A DNA stretch of 64,000 nucleotides from VFMC01 sp046331225. GTDB lineage: Bacteria; Actinomycetota; Acidimicrobiia; Acidimicrobiales; Ilumatobacteraceae. Position numbers and translations under genes: made by a program. Shown one piece after another: positions 1 to 7,789 of the stretch (position 1 is its first letter; the number at the start of each line of letters is the position of its first letter). The notes below the pieces were generated by a model. That model ran no database searches and was not told where the DNA came from. It saw only the letters and a list, made by a program, of their open reading frames with translations. The stretch spans positions 124,001 through 188,000 of the forward strand of contig JAXLRF010000003.1 in the NCBI GenBank assembly GCA_046331225.1, written 5' to 3'.

Positions 1-39
1 GTAGCGGACGGCGAGATCGGTGAACGCGAGCGAGCTCAC
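1..39 (-). CDS. ABC transporter ATP-binding protein, first 13 codons only (probable BtuD)
   Basis: A GTG codon at 39-37 opens a frame that runs off the left edge and encodes VSSLAFTDLAVRY. This is the usual first beta-strand of an ABC ATPase, before its A-loop Tyr. The GTG overlaps the TGA of the permease gene (GTGA), as expected for a translationally coupled importer operon of binding protein, permease and ATPase. Only the N-terminus is visible, so the assignment rests on context and this short segment. It would energise cobalamin or another corrinoid/iron-type substrate import. Confidence 0.6.
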   Translation of the reverse strand, partial: MSSLAFTDLAVRY

Positions 40-1055
40 GAGCCCTTGCCCCGGGTGCGCAGCACGAGGATGAAGAACGGTGCGCCGAAGAACGCGGTGA
101 CCACACCGATCGGTGTCTCGGCCGGGTCCTGCAACACGCGCCCGGGGATGTCGGCGAGGATGAGGAACGCGGCACCCATGATCAGCGTGAGCGGCAGCAG
201 CCGTCGGTACGACGCGCCGGCGAGCAGCCGCACCACGTGCGGGACGACGATGCCGACGAAGCCGATGAGTCCGCTGACGCTCACCACGGCGGCGGTGCCC
301 ATCGTCGCAGCGAGCACGACGACGAGGCGGACCTTGGCCACGTCGGTGCCGAGTGCGATCGCCTCGTCGTCGCCCACGCGCAGCACGTCGAGGTGGCGCC
401 GGTGCAGCAGCAACACTGCGCTCGACACCACCACGTAGGGCAGGACGAGGCGCACGTCGTGCCAGCTCGCCAGCGTGAGCCGACCGAGGATCCAGCTGTA
501 CACCTCGCGGATCACGTCGTTGTTGCGTTGCAGCACGAACGCCTGGATGGCCGTGGCGAGCGAGGTGACGGCCACGCCCGCGAGCACGAGCGTCACCCCG
601 CTGCGGTGCGCGCCGAACGACGCGCCGACCAGGTAGGTGAGCATCACCGCGAGCAACCCGCCGACGAACGCCGCGAGGGGCAGCGGGTCGACGAGCCAGC
701 CGCTGGTGTTGGCTCGGCCGATCGCGAACACGATCGTCGCGCCGAGCCCGGCGCCCGCCGCCACACCGAGCAGGTACGGGTCGACGAGCGGGTTGCGGAA
801 CACGCCCTGGTAGCTGGCACCGGCCAGCGAGAGCATCGCCCCGACGATCCCGGCGAGCACCACGCGGGGCATGCGCACGTTCCAGATGATGTTGCCGCTC
901 GCCGCGCCCCAGCTGCCGGCCGGGCCGATCATGACACCGAGGAACAGCGCCGCGGCGAGCACGACGAGCGACAGCGGCAGCCACCACCTGCCCGTGCGCG
1001 CGACCGGACGGCGGAGGCCGTCGGTCGTGCGCCGGGCGAGTGGGTCGGCCAACAT
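36..1055 (-). CDS. btuC: FecCD/BtuC-family ABC importer permease
   Basis: Integral membrane permease of 339 residues from the ATG at 1055. A longer frame from 1100 would overlap the upstream gene by 41 bp and adds only a basic, uninformative extension. Strongly hydrophobic throughout, compatible with the about ten membrane helices of this family. The family landmarks FRNPLVDPYLLG (near residue 85) and SGLIGFVGIVVPHVVR (near residue 265, the loop that contacts the ATPase) are present. The gene starts 4 bp after the binding-protein gene and ends overlapping the ATPase gene. FecCD permeases import cobalamin, haem or siderophores; the upstream cobalamin riboswitch and divergent cob genes argue for cobalamin. 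Function: high confidence; substrate: inferred. Confidence 0.9.
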   Translation of the reverse strand: MLADPLARRTTDGLRRPVARTGRWWLPLSLVVLAAALFLGVMIGPAGSWGAASGNIIWNVRMPRVVLAGIVGAMLSLAGASYQGVFRNPLVDPYLLGVAAGAGLGATIVFAIGRANTSGWLVDPLPLAAFVGGLLAVMLTYLVGASFGAHRSGVTLVLAGVAVTSLATAIQAFVLQRNNDVIREVYSWILGRLTLASWHDVRLVLPYVVVSSAVLLLHRRHLDVLRVGDDEAIALGTDVAKVRLVVVLAATMGTAAVVSVSGLIGFVGIVVPHVVRLLAGASYRRLLPLTLIMGAAFLILADIPGRVLQDPAETPIGVVTAFFGAPFFILVLRTRGKGS

Positions 1056-1059
1056 CGGA

Positions 1060-2070
1060 TCAGCCCGCCGGAGCCGCGGCCACCGCGGCGACGCTCTCAC
1101 CGATCAGCTGCACCAGATCGACCACACGGGGCCCCCAGCGCGAGGCGACGTCGTCGTCGAGCTCGATCACGTGACCGCCGGTGACGGCCTGCAGCGAGTC
1201 CCAGCCCGGACGGGCGGCCACGGTCTCGGCCGACTCGCCACAGCACTTGGTGTCGGCCAGGAAGATCAGGTCGGGGTCCTGGCTGATCAGGAACTCGGCG
1301 CTGAGCTGCGGATAGTCACTGCCACCCTCGGCGGTGTCGGCCACGTTGCGCAGCCCGAACAGTCCGTACACCTGGCCGATGAACGTGTTCGAGGTGATGC
1401 TGTAGAAAGTGGGGTCGAGCTCGTGGTAGTAGCTCGGCGCCACGTCGAACGCCGGCACCCCGGCCACCGCGGCGTCGATGTCGCCCTGCATGTTCGCGAC
1501 CAGCTCGGCCGCCTCGGCCACGTGACCGGTCGCCGCGCCGAGCTGCTCGATCTGGGTGTAGATGTCGTCGAACGAGGTGGCGGCGGCACCGACCCAGTTG
1601 GCGATGCCGAGCGTGTCGAGCGAGTCGCCGAGGCCGGTGGTGCCGTCGTGCACCACGAGATCGGGGTCGTAGGCCGCGATGGCCTCGACGTTGGGCTCGA
1701 AGCCCGACAGGTCGGTCGACTTGGCGGCGGCCTCGGCCGGGTAGTTGCTCTGGTCGTCGACGGCGATCACCTGGTCGCCGGCGCCGATCGCGAACAGCAT
1801 CTCGGTGGCGGTGGGCGACAGGCTGACGATGCGCTGGGGCACGTCACCGGCGGGCTCGGTGGCCGCGACCGTGGTGTCGGCAGCACCGGCGTCGGTGCCT
1901 TCGGGGGCGACGGTGGTGTCGGCCGACAGCGCGACGGTGGTGTCGGCCGCGGCGGTGGGGGTGGGTTCGGTGGCGGCCGACTCGGTCGAGTCGTCGCCGC
2001 ACGCCGCGAGGGCGGTCAGCGGCAGAGCGGCCAGGGAGACGAGAGCCGTGGCTCTCCGGAAGCGCTTCAT
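1060..2070 (-). CDS. btuF: Cobalamin-type periplasmic binding lipoprotein
   Basis: Substrate-binding lipoprotein of 336 residues. The ATG at 2070 is chosen because it directly begins a lipoprotein signal (MKRF, hydrophobic core, lipobox LAAC with Cys24) and lies 10 nt after the SD GGAGGA. After Cys24 comes a Thr/Ala/Asp-rich linker to about residue 75. The BtuF/TroA-type fold follows: RIVSLSPTATEMLFAIGAGDQVIAV (N-lobe start, quoted in part as RIVSLSPTATEMLFAIG), YDPDLVV, and a C-lobe with DPDLIFL and a Cys-Cys pair (KCCGES, about residue 275). The long 5' leader contains a cobalamin riboswitch, so corrinoid is the most likely ligand. First gene of the importer operon. Confidence 0.88.
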   Translation of the reverse strand: MKRFRRATALVSLAALPLTALAACGDDSTESAATEPTPTAAADTTVALSADTTVAPEGTDAGAADTTVAATEPAGDVPQRIVSLSPTATEMLFAIGAGDQVIAVDDQSNYPAEAAAKSTDLSGFEPNVEAIAAYDPDLVVHDGTTGLGDSLDTLGIANWVGAAATSFDDIYTQIEQLGAATGHVAEAAELVANMQGDIDAAVAGVPAFDVAPSYYHELDPTFYSITSNTFIGQVYGLFGLRNVADTAEGGSDYPQLSAEFLISQDPDLIFLADTKCCGESAETVAARPGWDSLQAVTGGHVIELDDDVASRWGPRVVDLVQLIGESVAAVAAAPAG

Positions 2071-2079
2071 GGGTTCGGA

Positions 2080-2125
2080 TCCTCCGAGCTTTCTGGAGGA
2101 CACCGGGTCCTCCGAGCGGGAGGAC
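2080..2125 (-). promoter_or_regulatory. Expression platform: alternating SD / anti-SD segments before btuF
   Basis: On the minus strand the 46 nt before btuF contain four segments in order: TCCTCC (2124-2119), GGAGGA (2113-2108), TCCTCC (2100-2095) and GGAGGA (2085-2080). The last is the Shine-Dalgarno sequence. Segments 1+2 form a 7-bp hairpin with a 5-nt loop, 2+3 form another 7-bp hairpin with a 5-nt loop, and 3+4 form a 6-bp hairpin that hides the SD. The folds are mutually exclusive: 1+2 allows 3+4 (SD blocked), while 2+3 frees the SD. This is what a translational riboswitch platform needs. The segments are seen directly; which state ligand favours is inferred. Confidence 0.7.
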
Positions 2126-2185
2126 AAGTTGGGATCGAACGGGGAACTCCCCGTCGCGAGCCGCCCTTGCCTCGAGGGTTGGTCA

Positions 2186-2300
2186 TCGCGCTCGCATCAG
2201 GCGACCGGACTCGTCGTGTCGGCTCCGAGGATTCGGGCCGCACGCTTCACCGTTGCGGGACAGTGCCGGGGTCTCACCGGACTTCGCTGTGTTCGAGCGG
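2186..2300 (-). promoter_or_regulatory. Cobalamin (AdoCbl) riboswitch aptamer upstream of btuF
   Basis: Read on the minus strand, the leader contains GTCCGGTGAGACCCCGG followed by CACTGTCCCGCAACGG (about 2250-2288), matching the conserved 5' core of cobalamin riboswitches (TCCGGTGnnAnTCCGG...CTGnCCCGCAACGG). About 45 nt further on, AGTCCGGTCGCCTG (about 2194-2207) resembles the 3' B12-box half. It precedes a B12 importer and lies in the 269-bp divergent gap with the cob operon. Bounds are approximate because the paired elements were assigned by eye. On binding adenosylcobalamin it should repress importer expression. Confidence 0.85.
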
Positions 2301-2339
2301 GATCGACCCTAGCGCGCGCTCCGTACACTCCGAAAGCCC

Positions 2340-2924
2340 ATGGCTGCCGACTCCCCCGACCCGTCCGCGATCCCCATCGACGACCCGCGCCCCGACGGGC
2401 TGCGGCGCGTCGACTCGCTGCTGCTCGTCAACACCGGCGACGGCAAGGGCAAGAGCAGCGCCGCGTTCGGCGTGATGCTCCGCTCGCTCGCGCGCGGCTG
2501 GCAGGTGGCGACGGTGCAGTTCGTGAAGAGCGGCGACTGGAAGGTGGGCGAGGAACAGCTCGGCCGACAGCTCGGCGTCACGTGGGTGAACGGGGGCGAC
2601 GGCTTCACGTGGGACTCCGACGACCTCGAGCACGACCGTGCGCTCGCTCGCCAGGGTTGGCAGACCGCGGCAGCGATCATCGCCGGCGGCGAGCACCGGC
2701 TGGTGATCCTCGACGAGCTCACCTACCTGATGAACTGGGGCTGGATCGACGCCGACGCCGTGATCGACGCACTGGTGCACCGCCCGTCGCACGTGAGCGT
2801 GATCGTCACGGGCCGCGATGCGCCCGCCGCGCTGATCGAGGTGGCCGACACCGTCACCGAGATGCGCAACGTCAAGCACGCGTACGACCGTGGCATCGCC
2901 GCCAAGCGCGGCATCGACCACTGA
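2340..2924 (+). CDS. cobO: Cob(I)yrinic acid a,c-diamide adenosyltransferase (CobO/BtuR type)
   Basis: Cytoplasmic enzyme of 194 residues that transfers the adenosyl group of ATP to Co(I) corrinoids, forming the upper ligand of adenosylcobalamin. A P-loop GDGKGKSSAAFG lies near residues 33-44, as in all CobA/CobO enzymes. VQFVKSGDWKVGEE follows, and the Walker B strand LVILDELTYLMNWGW lies near residues 121-135. The length matches the family (about 190-200). It is the first gene of cobO-cobU-cobT-cobS, with 13 bp to cobU. A TACACT -10-like box at 2324-2329 is only 10 bp from the ATG, so the 5' UTR is very short or absent. Transcribed divergently from the riboswitch-controlled importer. Confidence 0.95.
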   Translation: MAADSPDPSAIPIDDPRPDGLRRVDSLLLVNTGDGKGKSSAAFGVMLRSLARGWQVATVQFVKSGDWKVGEEQLGRQLGVTWVNGGDGFTWDSDDLEHDRALARQGWQTAAAIIAGGEHRLVILDELTYLMNWGWIDADAVIDALVHRPSHVSVIVTGRDAPAALIEVADTVTEMRNVKHAYDRGIAAKRGIDH

Positions 2925-2937
2925 TGGACGCGCTGCG

Positions 2938-3465
2938 ATGATCACGTTCCTCGTCGGTGGGGCCCGCAGCGGCAAGAGCACGCTCGCGGTCGAGCTCGGG
3001 GTGCGACACGACGGTCCGGTGGTGTTCGTGGCCACCGCCGAACCGTTCGACGACGACCTCGCCGCGCGGGTCGCCGCGCACCGCGCCGAACGGCCGGGCT
3101 GGCCGACGGTGGAGGCTCCGGTCGACCTGGCTGCGGCCGTCGACGCCGCTCCGGCCGACGCGCTGGTGATCGTCGACTGCCTCACGGTGTGGGTCGGCAA
3201 CCTCTTCCACCACCTGTCCGCAGCCGACGAGCGCCGCGCCGTGTACGAGGCGGTCGAGGCCGCGCTCCGGCGGCGCACGGGGCCGACCGTGGTGGTGTCG
3301 AACGAGGTCGGCCTCGGGCTGCACCCGGACACCTCGCTCGGTCGGGAGTACCGTGACGAACTCGGTCGCCTGAACCAGCGGGTGGCCGCCGCTGCGCACA
3401 CCGCGCTGTTCCTGGTGGCCGGCCGCGCCGTGCCACTGGTCGATCCCTGGGAGGTCCTGCGATGA
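2938..3465 (+). CDS. cobU: Adenosylcobinamide kinase / adenosylcobinamide-phosphate guanylyltransferase
   Basis: Bifunctional CobU/CobP enzyme of 175 residues. It phosphorylates adenosylcobinamide and attaches GMP, giving AdoCbi-GDP for nucleotide-loop assembly. The ATG at 2938 is chosen because MITFLVGGARSGKS places the P-loop (GGARSGKS) at the very N-terminus as in the family; an earlier in-frame ATG at 2890 would overlap cobO. Further landmarks are DCLTVWVGNL (about residue 80) and SNEVGLGLHPDTSLGREYRD with the following LGRLNQ (about residues 120-145), the CobU signature. It overlaps cobT by four bases (ATGA at 3462-3465). Confidence 0.95.
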   Translation: MITFLVGGARSGKSTLAVELGVRHDGPVVFVATAEPFDDDLAARVAAHRAERPGWPTVEAPVDLAAAVDAAPADALVIVDCLTVWVGNLFHHLSAADERRAVYEAVEAALRRRTGPTVVVSNEVGLGLHPDTSLGREYRDELGRLNQRVAAAAHTALFLVAGRAVPLVDPWEVLR

Positions 3466-4448
3466 ACTGGCTCCGCACCGCGCTCGGCGAGCTGCCGCCC
3501 GCCGATCGCGCCTCGGGCGACCTGGTCCGCGAGCGCGCGGCCGACATCCTGCGCCCGGCCGGCGCGCTCGCCCGCTTCGACGAGGTGGCCGCCTGGGTGG
3601 CCGAGTGGCAGGGCACACCCGCGCCGGCCGTCAAGCGACCGGCCGCGCTGATCTTCGCCGCCGACCACGGGGTCACCGCGGCCGGGGTGAGCAAGTATCC
3701 GGTCGACGTCACCGCGGCGATGCTCGCCGCGTACCGCGCCGGCAAGTCGACCGTCACCGCGTTCGCCGCGGTGGCCGGCGCCACCGTCGACGCGGTCGAC
3801 GTGGGCGTGGGACGTCCGACCGGCGACATCCGGTTCGAGTCGGCGATGAGCACCGAGCGCTTCGAGGAGGCGTCGCAGGCGGGCCGCGACGCCGTGGCCG
3901 CGCTCGACGCCGACCTGCTGGTGCTCGGTGAGATGGGCATCGGCAACACCACCGCAGCGGCCGCAGTGGCCGCGGCGCTCGGTGGTGGTGAGGTGGCCGC
4001 CTGGGTGGGCCGCGGCACCGGGCTCGACGACGAGGGCATGGACCGCAAGCGCGAGGCCGTGCGTCTCGCCGTCGACCGCATCGCCGGGGTGCTCGACCCG
4101 CTCGAGGTGCTGCGCGAGGTCGGCGGCGCCGAGCTCGTCGCGATGGCCTCGGCGATCGTGGCCGCCCGCCACCGGCACCTGCCGGTGCTGATCGACGGCT
4201 ATGTCGTCACCGCGGCCGCGATGCCGCTCGCCGCCTGCGTCCCGGGCGCGCTCGACCACTGCATCGTCGGCCACTGCTCGGCCGAGAGCGGCCATCGGCG
4301 CCTGCTCGAACGGCTCGGCAAGCAGCCACTGCTCGATCTCGAGATGCGCCTCGGCGAGGGCTCGGGTGCGATGGCGGCGGTGCCGCTCGTCGCGATGGCC
4401 TGCGCGGGCATCACCGACGTGCCGACGTTCGGCGAATGGTTCGGGTGA
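3462..4448 (+). CDS. cobT: Nicotinate-nucleotide:dimethylbenzimidazole phosphoribosyltransferase
   Basis: CobT of 328 residues makes alpha-ribazole phosphate, the lower-ligand nucleotide of cobalamin, from nicotinate mononucleotide and DMB. Motifs: LIFAADHGVTAAGVS (about 64-78), LGEMGIGNTTAAAA (about 152-165), and MRLGEGSGAMAAVPL near residue 300. The Glu in GEGSGA corresponds to the catalytic base described for Salmonella CobT. The length is slightly under the 350 typical of enterobacteria but normal for actinobacteria. ATGA overlap with cobU and GTGA overlap with cobS show a tight operon. Confidence 0.95.
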   Translation: MNWLRTALGELPPADRASGDLVRERAADILRPAGALARFDEVAAWVAEWQGTPAPAVKRPAALIFAADHGVTAAGVSKYPVDVTAAMLAAYRAGKSTVTAFAAVAGATVDAVDVGVGRPTGDIRFESAMSTERFEEASQAGRDAVAALDADLLVLGEMGIGNTTAAAAVAAALGGGEVAAWVGRGTGLDDEGMDRKREAVRLAVDRIAGVLDPLEVLREVGGAELVAMASAIVAARHRHLPVLIDGYVVTAAAMPLAACVPGALDHCIVGHCSAESGHRRLLERLGKQPLLDLEMRLGEGSGAMAAVPLVAMACAGITDVPTFGEWFG

Positions 4449-5230
4449 GCGATTCCGACACGGCACGCGGGCTGCCTCCCATCGGGCCGTTCGCCGCGCT
4501 GCAGTTCCTGACGCGCATCCCGATCCGGTTACGCGCCGCGCCCGACATGGCGGGCCTGGTGGTGTGGTTCCCGCTCGCCGGCGCCGTCATCGGTGCGCTC
4601 GCTGGTGGGGTGGGCTCGCTCGCGTTCGAGTGGACCTCGCCCCCCGTCGCCGGCGCATTGGCGGTCGCCACCGGCCTTCTCGTCACCGGAGCGTTCCACG
4701 AGGACGGGCTGGGCGACGTGGCCGACGGCTTCGGTGGTGGCCTCACGGTCGAGCGCCGGCTCGAGATCATGAAGGACTCGCGGCACGGCACCTACGGGGT
4801 CGCGGCCATGTGCGCGTCGATCCTCGTCCGCGCGCTCGCCGTCGGCTCGCTGCCCTCGGCGGCCACCGTGTTCGCCGCCGTCGTCACGGCGCACGTGGTG
4901 GCACGCGGCGCCGCGGTCGTGTTGATGGCCACGGTGCCGTTGGCCCGCCATGCCGGCCTCGGCGCCGACTACGGGCAGGCCACCACGCCGGCACGAGCGG
5001 CGACCGCCGGCACGATGACCCTGGCGATCGGTGCGCTGGTGGTGGGCTGGTGGGTGCTGCCCGCCGTCGGTGCTGCGCTCGTGGCGGTCGTGCTCACCGG
5101 CGCGTTGGCCCGACGCAAGATCCTCGGCATCAGCGGCGACGTGCTCGGCGCTGCCGAGCAGATGGCCGAGTGCGCGGTGCTGGTGGTGCTGGTCGGCCTC
5201 GCGCTGCGCCATCCCCTGTGGTGGCGCTGA
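4445..5230 (+). CDS. cobS: Adenosylcobinamide-GDP ribazoletransferase (cobalamin 5'-phosphate synthase)
   Basis: Membrane enzyme of about 261 residues that joins AdoCbi-GDP to alpha-ribazole, the last assembly step. The GTG at 4445 overlaps the cobT stop (GTGA); an ATG three codons earlier (4436) is the alternative. Motifs: ALQFLTRIPI near the N-terminus, the metal-binding FHEDGLGDVADGFGGG (about 80-95), and RRLEIMKDSRHGTYG (about 100-114). Several hydrophobic helices follow. It ends 12 bp before a converging aminotransferase gene; no other cob genes lie downstream. Confidence 0.93.
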   Translation: MSDSDTARGLPPIGPFAALQFLTRIPIRLRAAPDMAGLVVWFPLAGAVIGALAGGVGSLAFEWTSPPVAGALAVATGLLVTGAFHEDGLGDVADGFGGGLTVERRLEIMKDSRHGTYGVAAMCASILVRALAVGSLPSAATVFAAVVTAHVVARGAAVVLMATVPLARHAGLGADYGQATTPARAATAGTMTLAIGALVVGWWVLPAVGAALVAVVLTGALARRKILGISGDVLGAAEQMAECAVLVVLVGLALRHPLWWR

Positions 5231-5242
5231 CCCCGTCGTCGA

Positions 5243-6433
5243 TCAGTGCGGCGGCAGCGGGCGGACGGTGGCCATCGCCGCGACGGTCTGCTCGAGGATC
5301 GACGTGCTCGTCGCGAGGTTGACGCGCACGTGGCCGGCGCCCAGCGGACCGAAGTCGTTGCCGTCGCTCAACTCGACCCCGACGCGGCGGAACGCGTGCA
5401 CGGGTTCGTCGCCCAGACCCAGCTCGCGCGTGTCGACCCACGCCAGGTAGGTGGCTGCCGGCGGGCGGTGCTTGGCGAGCGGCAGTTGCTCGGCGAGCAG
5501 TTCGGCGAAGCGCACCCGGTTGCGGTCGAGATGTGCGAGCACGGCGTCGAGCCAGTCGTCACCGAGGGTCCACGCAGCCGTCGTCGCCTCGGCCGCCATC
5601 AGGTTGACCGCGCCGAGCAGGTGGTCGGGCAACTCGTGCAGTGCGTGGCGCAGCCGCTCGGGCCCGACGTGCGCCACCGCGTGGCGCATGCCCGCCAGGT
5701 TGAACGCCTTCGACGCCGAGTGCACCGACACCGTGCGCGATGCCGCACCGGCGATCGACGCGATCGGCACGTGCACGGCGTCGTAGGTGAGGTCGGCGTG
5801 GATCTCGTCGCTGATGATCAGCAGGTCGAACCGTTCGGCGATCTGCACCAGCCGCACCAGCTCGTCGACGGGGAACCGGTGCCCGGTCGGGTTGTGCGGG
5901 TGGCACAGCAGCAGCGCCGTGGCCTGTTCGGTGAGCAGCCGCTGCTCGAGCTGGTCGTAGTCGAAGTGCACGCCCGCGGCGTCGACGCGGGCGGGCACGT
6001 CGATCTGTCTGCGGCCCATGTCGCGCAAGCTCTTCCAGAGCGGCGGGTACGACGGCGTGTGCAGCACCACACCGTCACCCGGCACGGTGGCCAGGTGCAG
6101 CACGGTCTGCACGGCTTGCACGACGTCGCAGAAGTCGAACACCTCGTCGGCGTCGAGCTGCCAGCCGTACCGGCGCTCGCACCGCTCGGCGAACGCGCGG
6201 GTGGCCGGCGACTTCGGACGCGGGTAGCCCCAGTCGGGATAGCCGAGGTCGCCGCTGTCGATGCGGGCGCGGAGCGTGTCGAGCACCACGGGCGCGGGTG
6301 GGAAGTCCATGTCGGCCACCCAGGCGTTGAACCGCTCGGGGTGCTGGTGCCACTTGGCACCGCTCTTGGCGCGCAGCCACCCGAGGTCGATGTCGTCGAA
6401 GCCGTGGCCCGACCCGTCGCCGGTGGTGCTCAC
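5243..6433 (-). CDS. MalY/PatB-type PLP aminotransferase or C-S lyase
   Basis: Fold-type I PLP enzyme of 396 residues, starting at the GTG (6433) that lies 2 bp after the stop of the upstream aminotransferase gene. The sequence FDDIDLGWLRAKSGAKW and VADMDFPPAPVV near the N-terminus is the signature of the MalY/PatB subgroup (cystathionine beta-lyase-like). Also present: DVVQAVQTVLH, LLCHPHNPTGH (Asn of the PLP site), IISDEIHADLTY (Asp/His), and SASKAFNLAGMRHA (Schiff-base Lys in the SASKAFN motif). Members cleave cystathionine or cysteine S-conjugates, or act as transaminases; which applies here cannot be told. Cotranscribed with the AspC-like gene. Confidence 0.85.
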   Translation of the reverse strand: MSTTGDGSGHGFDDIDLGWLRAKSGAKWHQHPERFNAWVADMDFPPAPVVLDTLRARIDSGDLGYPDWGYPRPKSPATRAFAERCERRYGWQLDADEVFDFCDVVQAVQTVLHLATVPGDGVVLHTPSYPPLWKSLRDMGRRQIDVPARVDAAGVHFDYDQLEQRLLTEQATALLLCHPHNPTGHRFPVDELVRLVQIAERFDLLIISDEIHADLTYDAVHVPIASIAGAASRTVSVHSASKAFNLAGMRHAVAHVGPERLRHALHELPDHLLGAVNLMAAEATTAAWTLGDDWLDAVLAHLDRNRVRFAELLAEQLPLAKHRPPAATYLAWVDTRELGLGDEPVHAFRRVGVELSDGNDFGPLGAGHVRVNLATSTSILEQTVAAMATVRPLPPH

Positions 6434-6435
6434 GG

Positions 6436-7641
6436 TCAGGCGCCGACGAACGCAGCGATGCGGCGGATGCCCTCTTCCATGTCGGCGTCGGCCATCGCGA
6501 ACGAGAACCGCGCATAGCCGGGGGTGCCGAAGGCCTCGCCCGGCACGAACGCCACCTTGGCCTCGCCGAGGATCGTGTCGGCGAGCTCGAGCGTGGTGTT
6601 GCTGACGGTGCCGTTGGGGCCGAGCGGGCGGCCGAGCAGCGACGAGAAGTTGGGGTAGCAGTAGAACGCGCCCTGCGGCTCGATGGCCGACACACCCGGG
6701 ATCTCGTTGAGCATCCGGTGCATCGTGATCGCCCGGCGCTGGAACGCCTCGCGCATCATCGCCACGGCCGACAGGTCGCCGCTGACCGCCTCGAGGGCCG
6801 CCACCTGCGCCACGTTGGTGACGTTGGACGTGCTGTGCGACTGGAAGTTGATCGCGGCCTTCATCACGTCGCTCGGCCCGATCATCCAGCCGACTCGCCA
6901 CCCGGTCATCGCGTAGGTCTTGGCCACGCCGTTCACGATCACGCACTGGTTGGCGAGCTCGGGCACCACGGTCGGCATCGACACGAACCGGTGGTCGCCG
7001 TACACGAGGTGCTCGTAGATCTCGTCGGTGAGCACCCACACGCCCTTGTCGACCGCCCAACGCCCGATCGCCTCGACCTCCTCGGGCGAGTAGATGGCGC
7101 CGCTCGGGTTGTCGGGGCTGACGAACAGCAGCACCTTCGTGCGCGGTGTGAGCGCGGCGTCGAGCTGCTCGATCGTGACCTTGAAGCCGGTGGTCTCGTC
7201 GGTCATCACCACCACGGGCACGCCACCCGCGAGCGTGATCGCCTCGGGGTAGGTGGTCCAGTACGGGGCGGGGCAGATCACCTCGTCGCCCGGGTCGCAC
7301 AGGGCGGCGAACGCGGTGAACACGGCGTGCTTGCCGCCGTTGGTGACGAGCACCTGGCTCGCCTGGCACTCGAAGCCGCTGTCGCGCTTGGTCTTCACCG
7401 CGATCGCCTCGCGCAGCTCGGGCAGGCCGGCCGCCGGCGAGTACTTGTGGTGCTTCGGGTCGCGGCACGCGCGGACGGCGGCCTCGACGATGTTCTCGGG
7501 CGTGGGGAAGTCGGGCTCGCCGGCACCGAAGCCGATGACGTTCTCGCCCTTGGCCTTCAGCGCCTTGGCCTTCGCGTCGACGGCGAGGGTGGCGGATTCG
7601 GCGATGGCGGCGAGACGTGCAGAGGTGCGGTTCACGTGCAC
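6436..7641 (-). CDS. Aspartate/prephenate-type aminotransferase (class I, subgroup 1-beta)
   Basis: Cytosolic PLP aminotransferase of 401 residues, probably for aspartate or aromatic/prephenate substrates. Motifs in order: IGFGAGEPDFPTPENI (about 36-51), KYSPAAGLPELREAIA, VSPDNPSGAIY (substrate/PLP Asn), LTDEIYEHLVYGDH, and NGVAKTYAMTGWRVGWM with the Schiff-base Lys (about residue 240). ARFSFAMADADMEEGI occurs near the C-terminus. Two GTG starts are possible, at 7641 and 7635. A TAGCAT box at 7644-7649 lies 8 nt from the second, which would be a leaderless start there. Operon with the MalY-like gene; divergent from serC. Confidence 0.9.
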   Translation of the reverse strand: MHVNRTSARLAAIAESATLAVDAKAKALKAKGENVIGFGAGEPDFPTPENIVEAAVRACRDPKHHKYSPAAGLPELREAIAVKTKRDSGFECQASQVLVTNGGKHAVFTAFAALCDPGDEVICPAPYWTTYPEAITLAGGVPVVVMTDETTGFKVTIEQLDAALTPRTKVLLFVSPDNPSGAIYSPEEVEAIGRWAVDKGVWVLTDEIYEHLVYGDHRFVSMPTVVPELANQCVIVNGVAKTYAMTGWRVGWMIGPSDVMKAAINFQSHSTSNVTNVAQVAALEAVSGDLSAVAMMREAFQRRAITMHRMLNEIPGVSAIEPQGAFYCYPNFSSLLGRPLGPNGTVSNTTLELADTILGEAKVAFVPGEAFGTPGYARFSFAMADADMEEGIRRIAAFVGA

Positions 7642-7789
7642 CGATGCTACCCAGCGAGCCGTCGCGCGGCCGGTGAACTTTCCCGCTCACCACGCCCATC
7701 CGGACGGATGATCCGTTCCATCTCCGATCCGTGTGAACCATTTGTCCAACCGGCTTTGACGTGCTGCGACCCGCCGACAGACTGGCGCC
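7642..7789. promoter_or_regulatory. Divergent promoter region between aminotransferase operon and serC
   Basis: A 148-bp gap. For serC, TTGACG (7756-7761) and CAGACT (7778-7783, 16-bp spacer) stand 6 nt before the GTG, giving a leaderless promoter. For the minus-strand operon a TAGCAT box stands at 7644-7649. Between them is a perfect 6-2-6 palindrome CATCCGGACGGATG (7697-7710), a possible operator shared by the two directions. The boxes are seen; their use is inferred. Confidence 0.45.
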
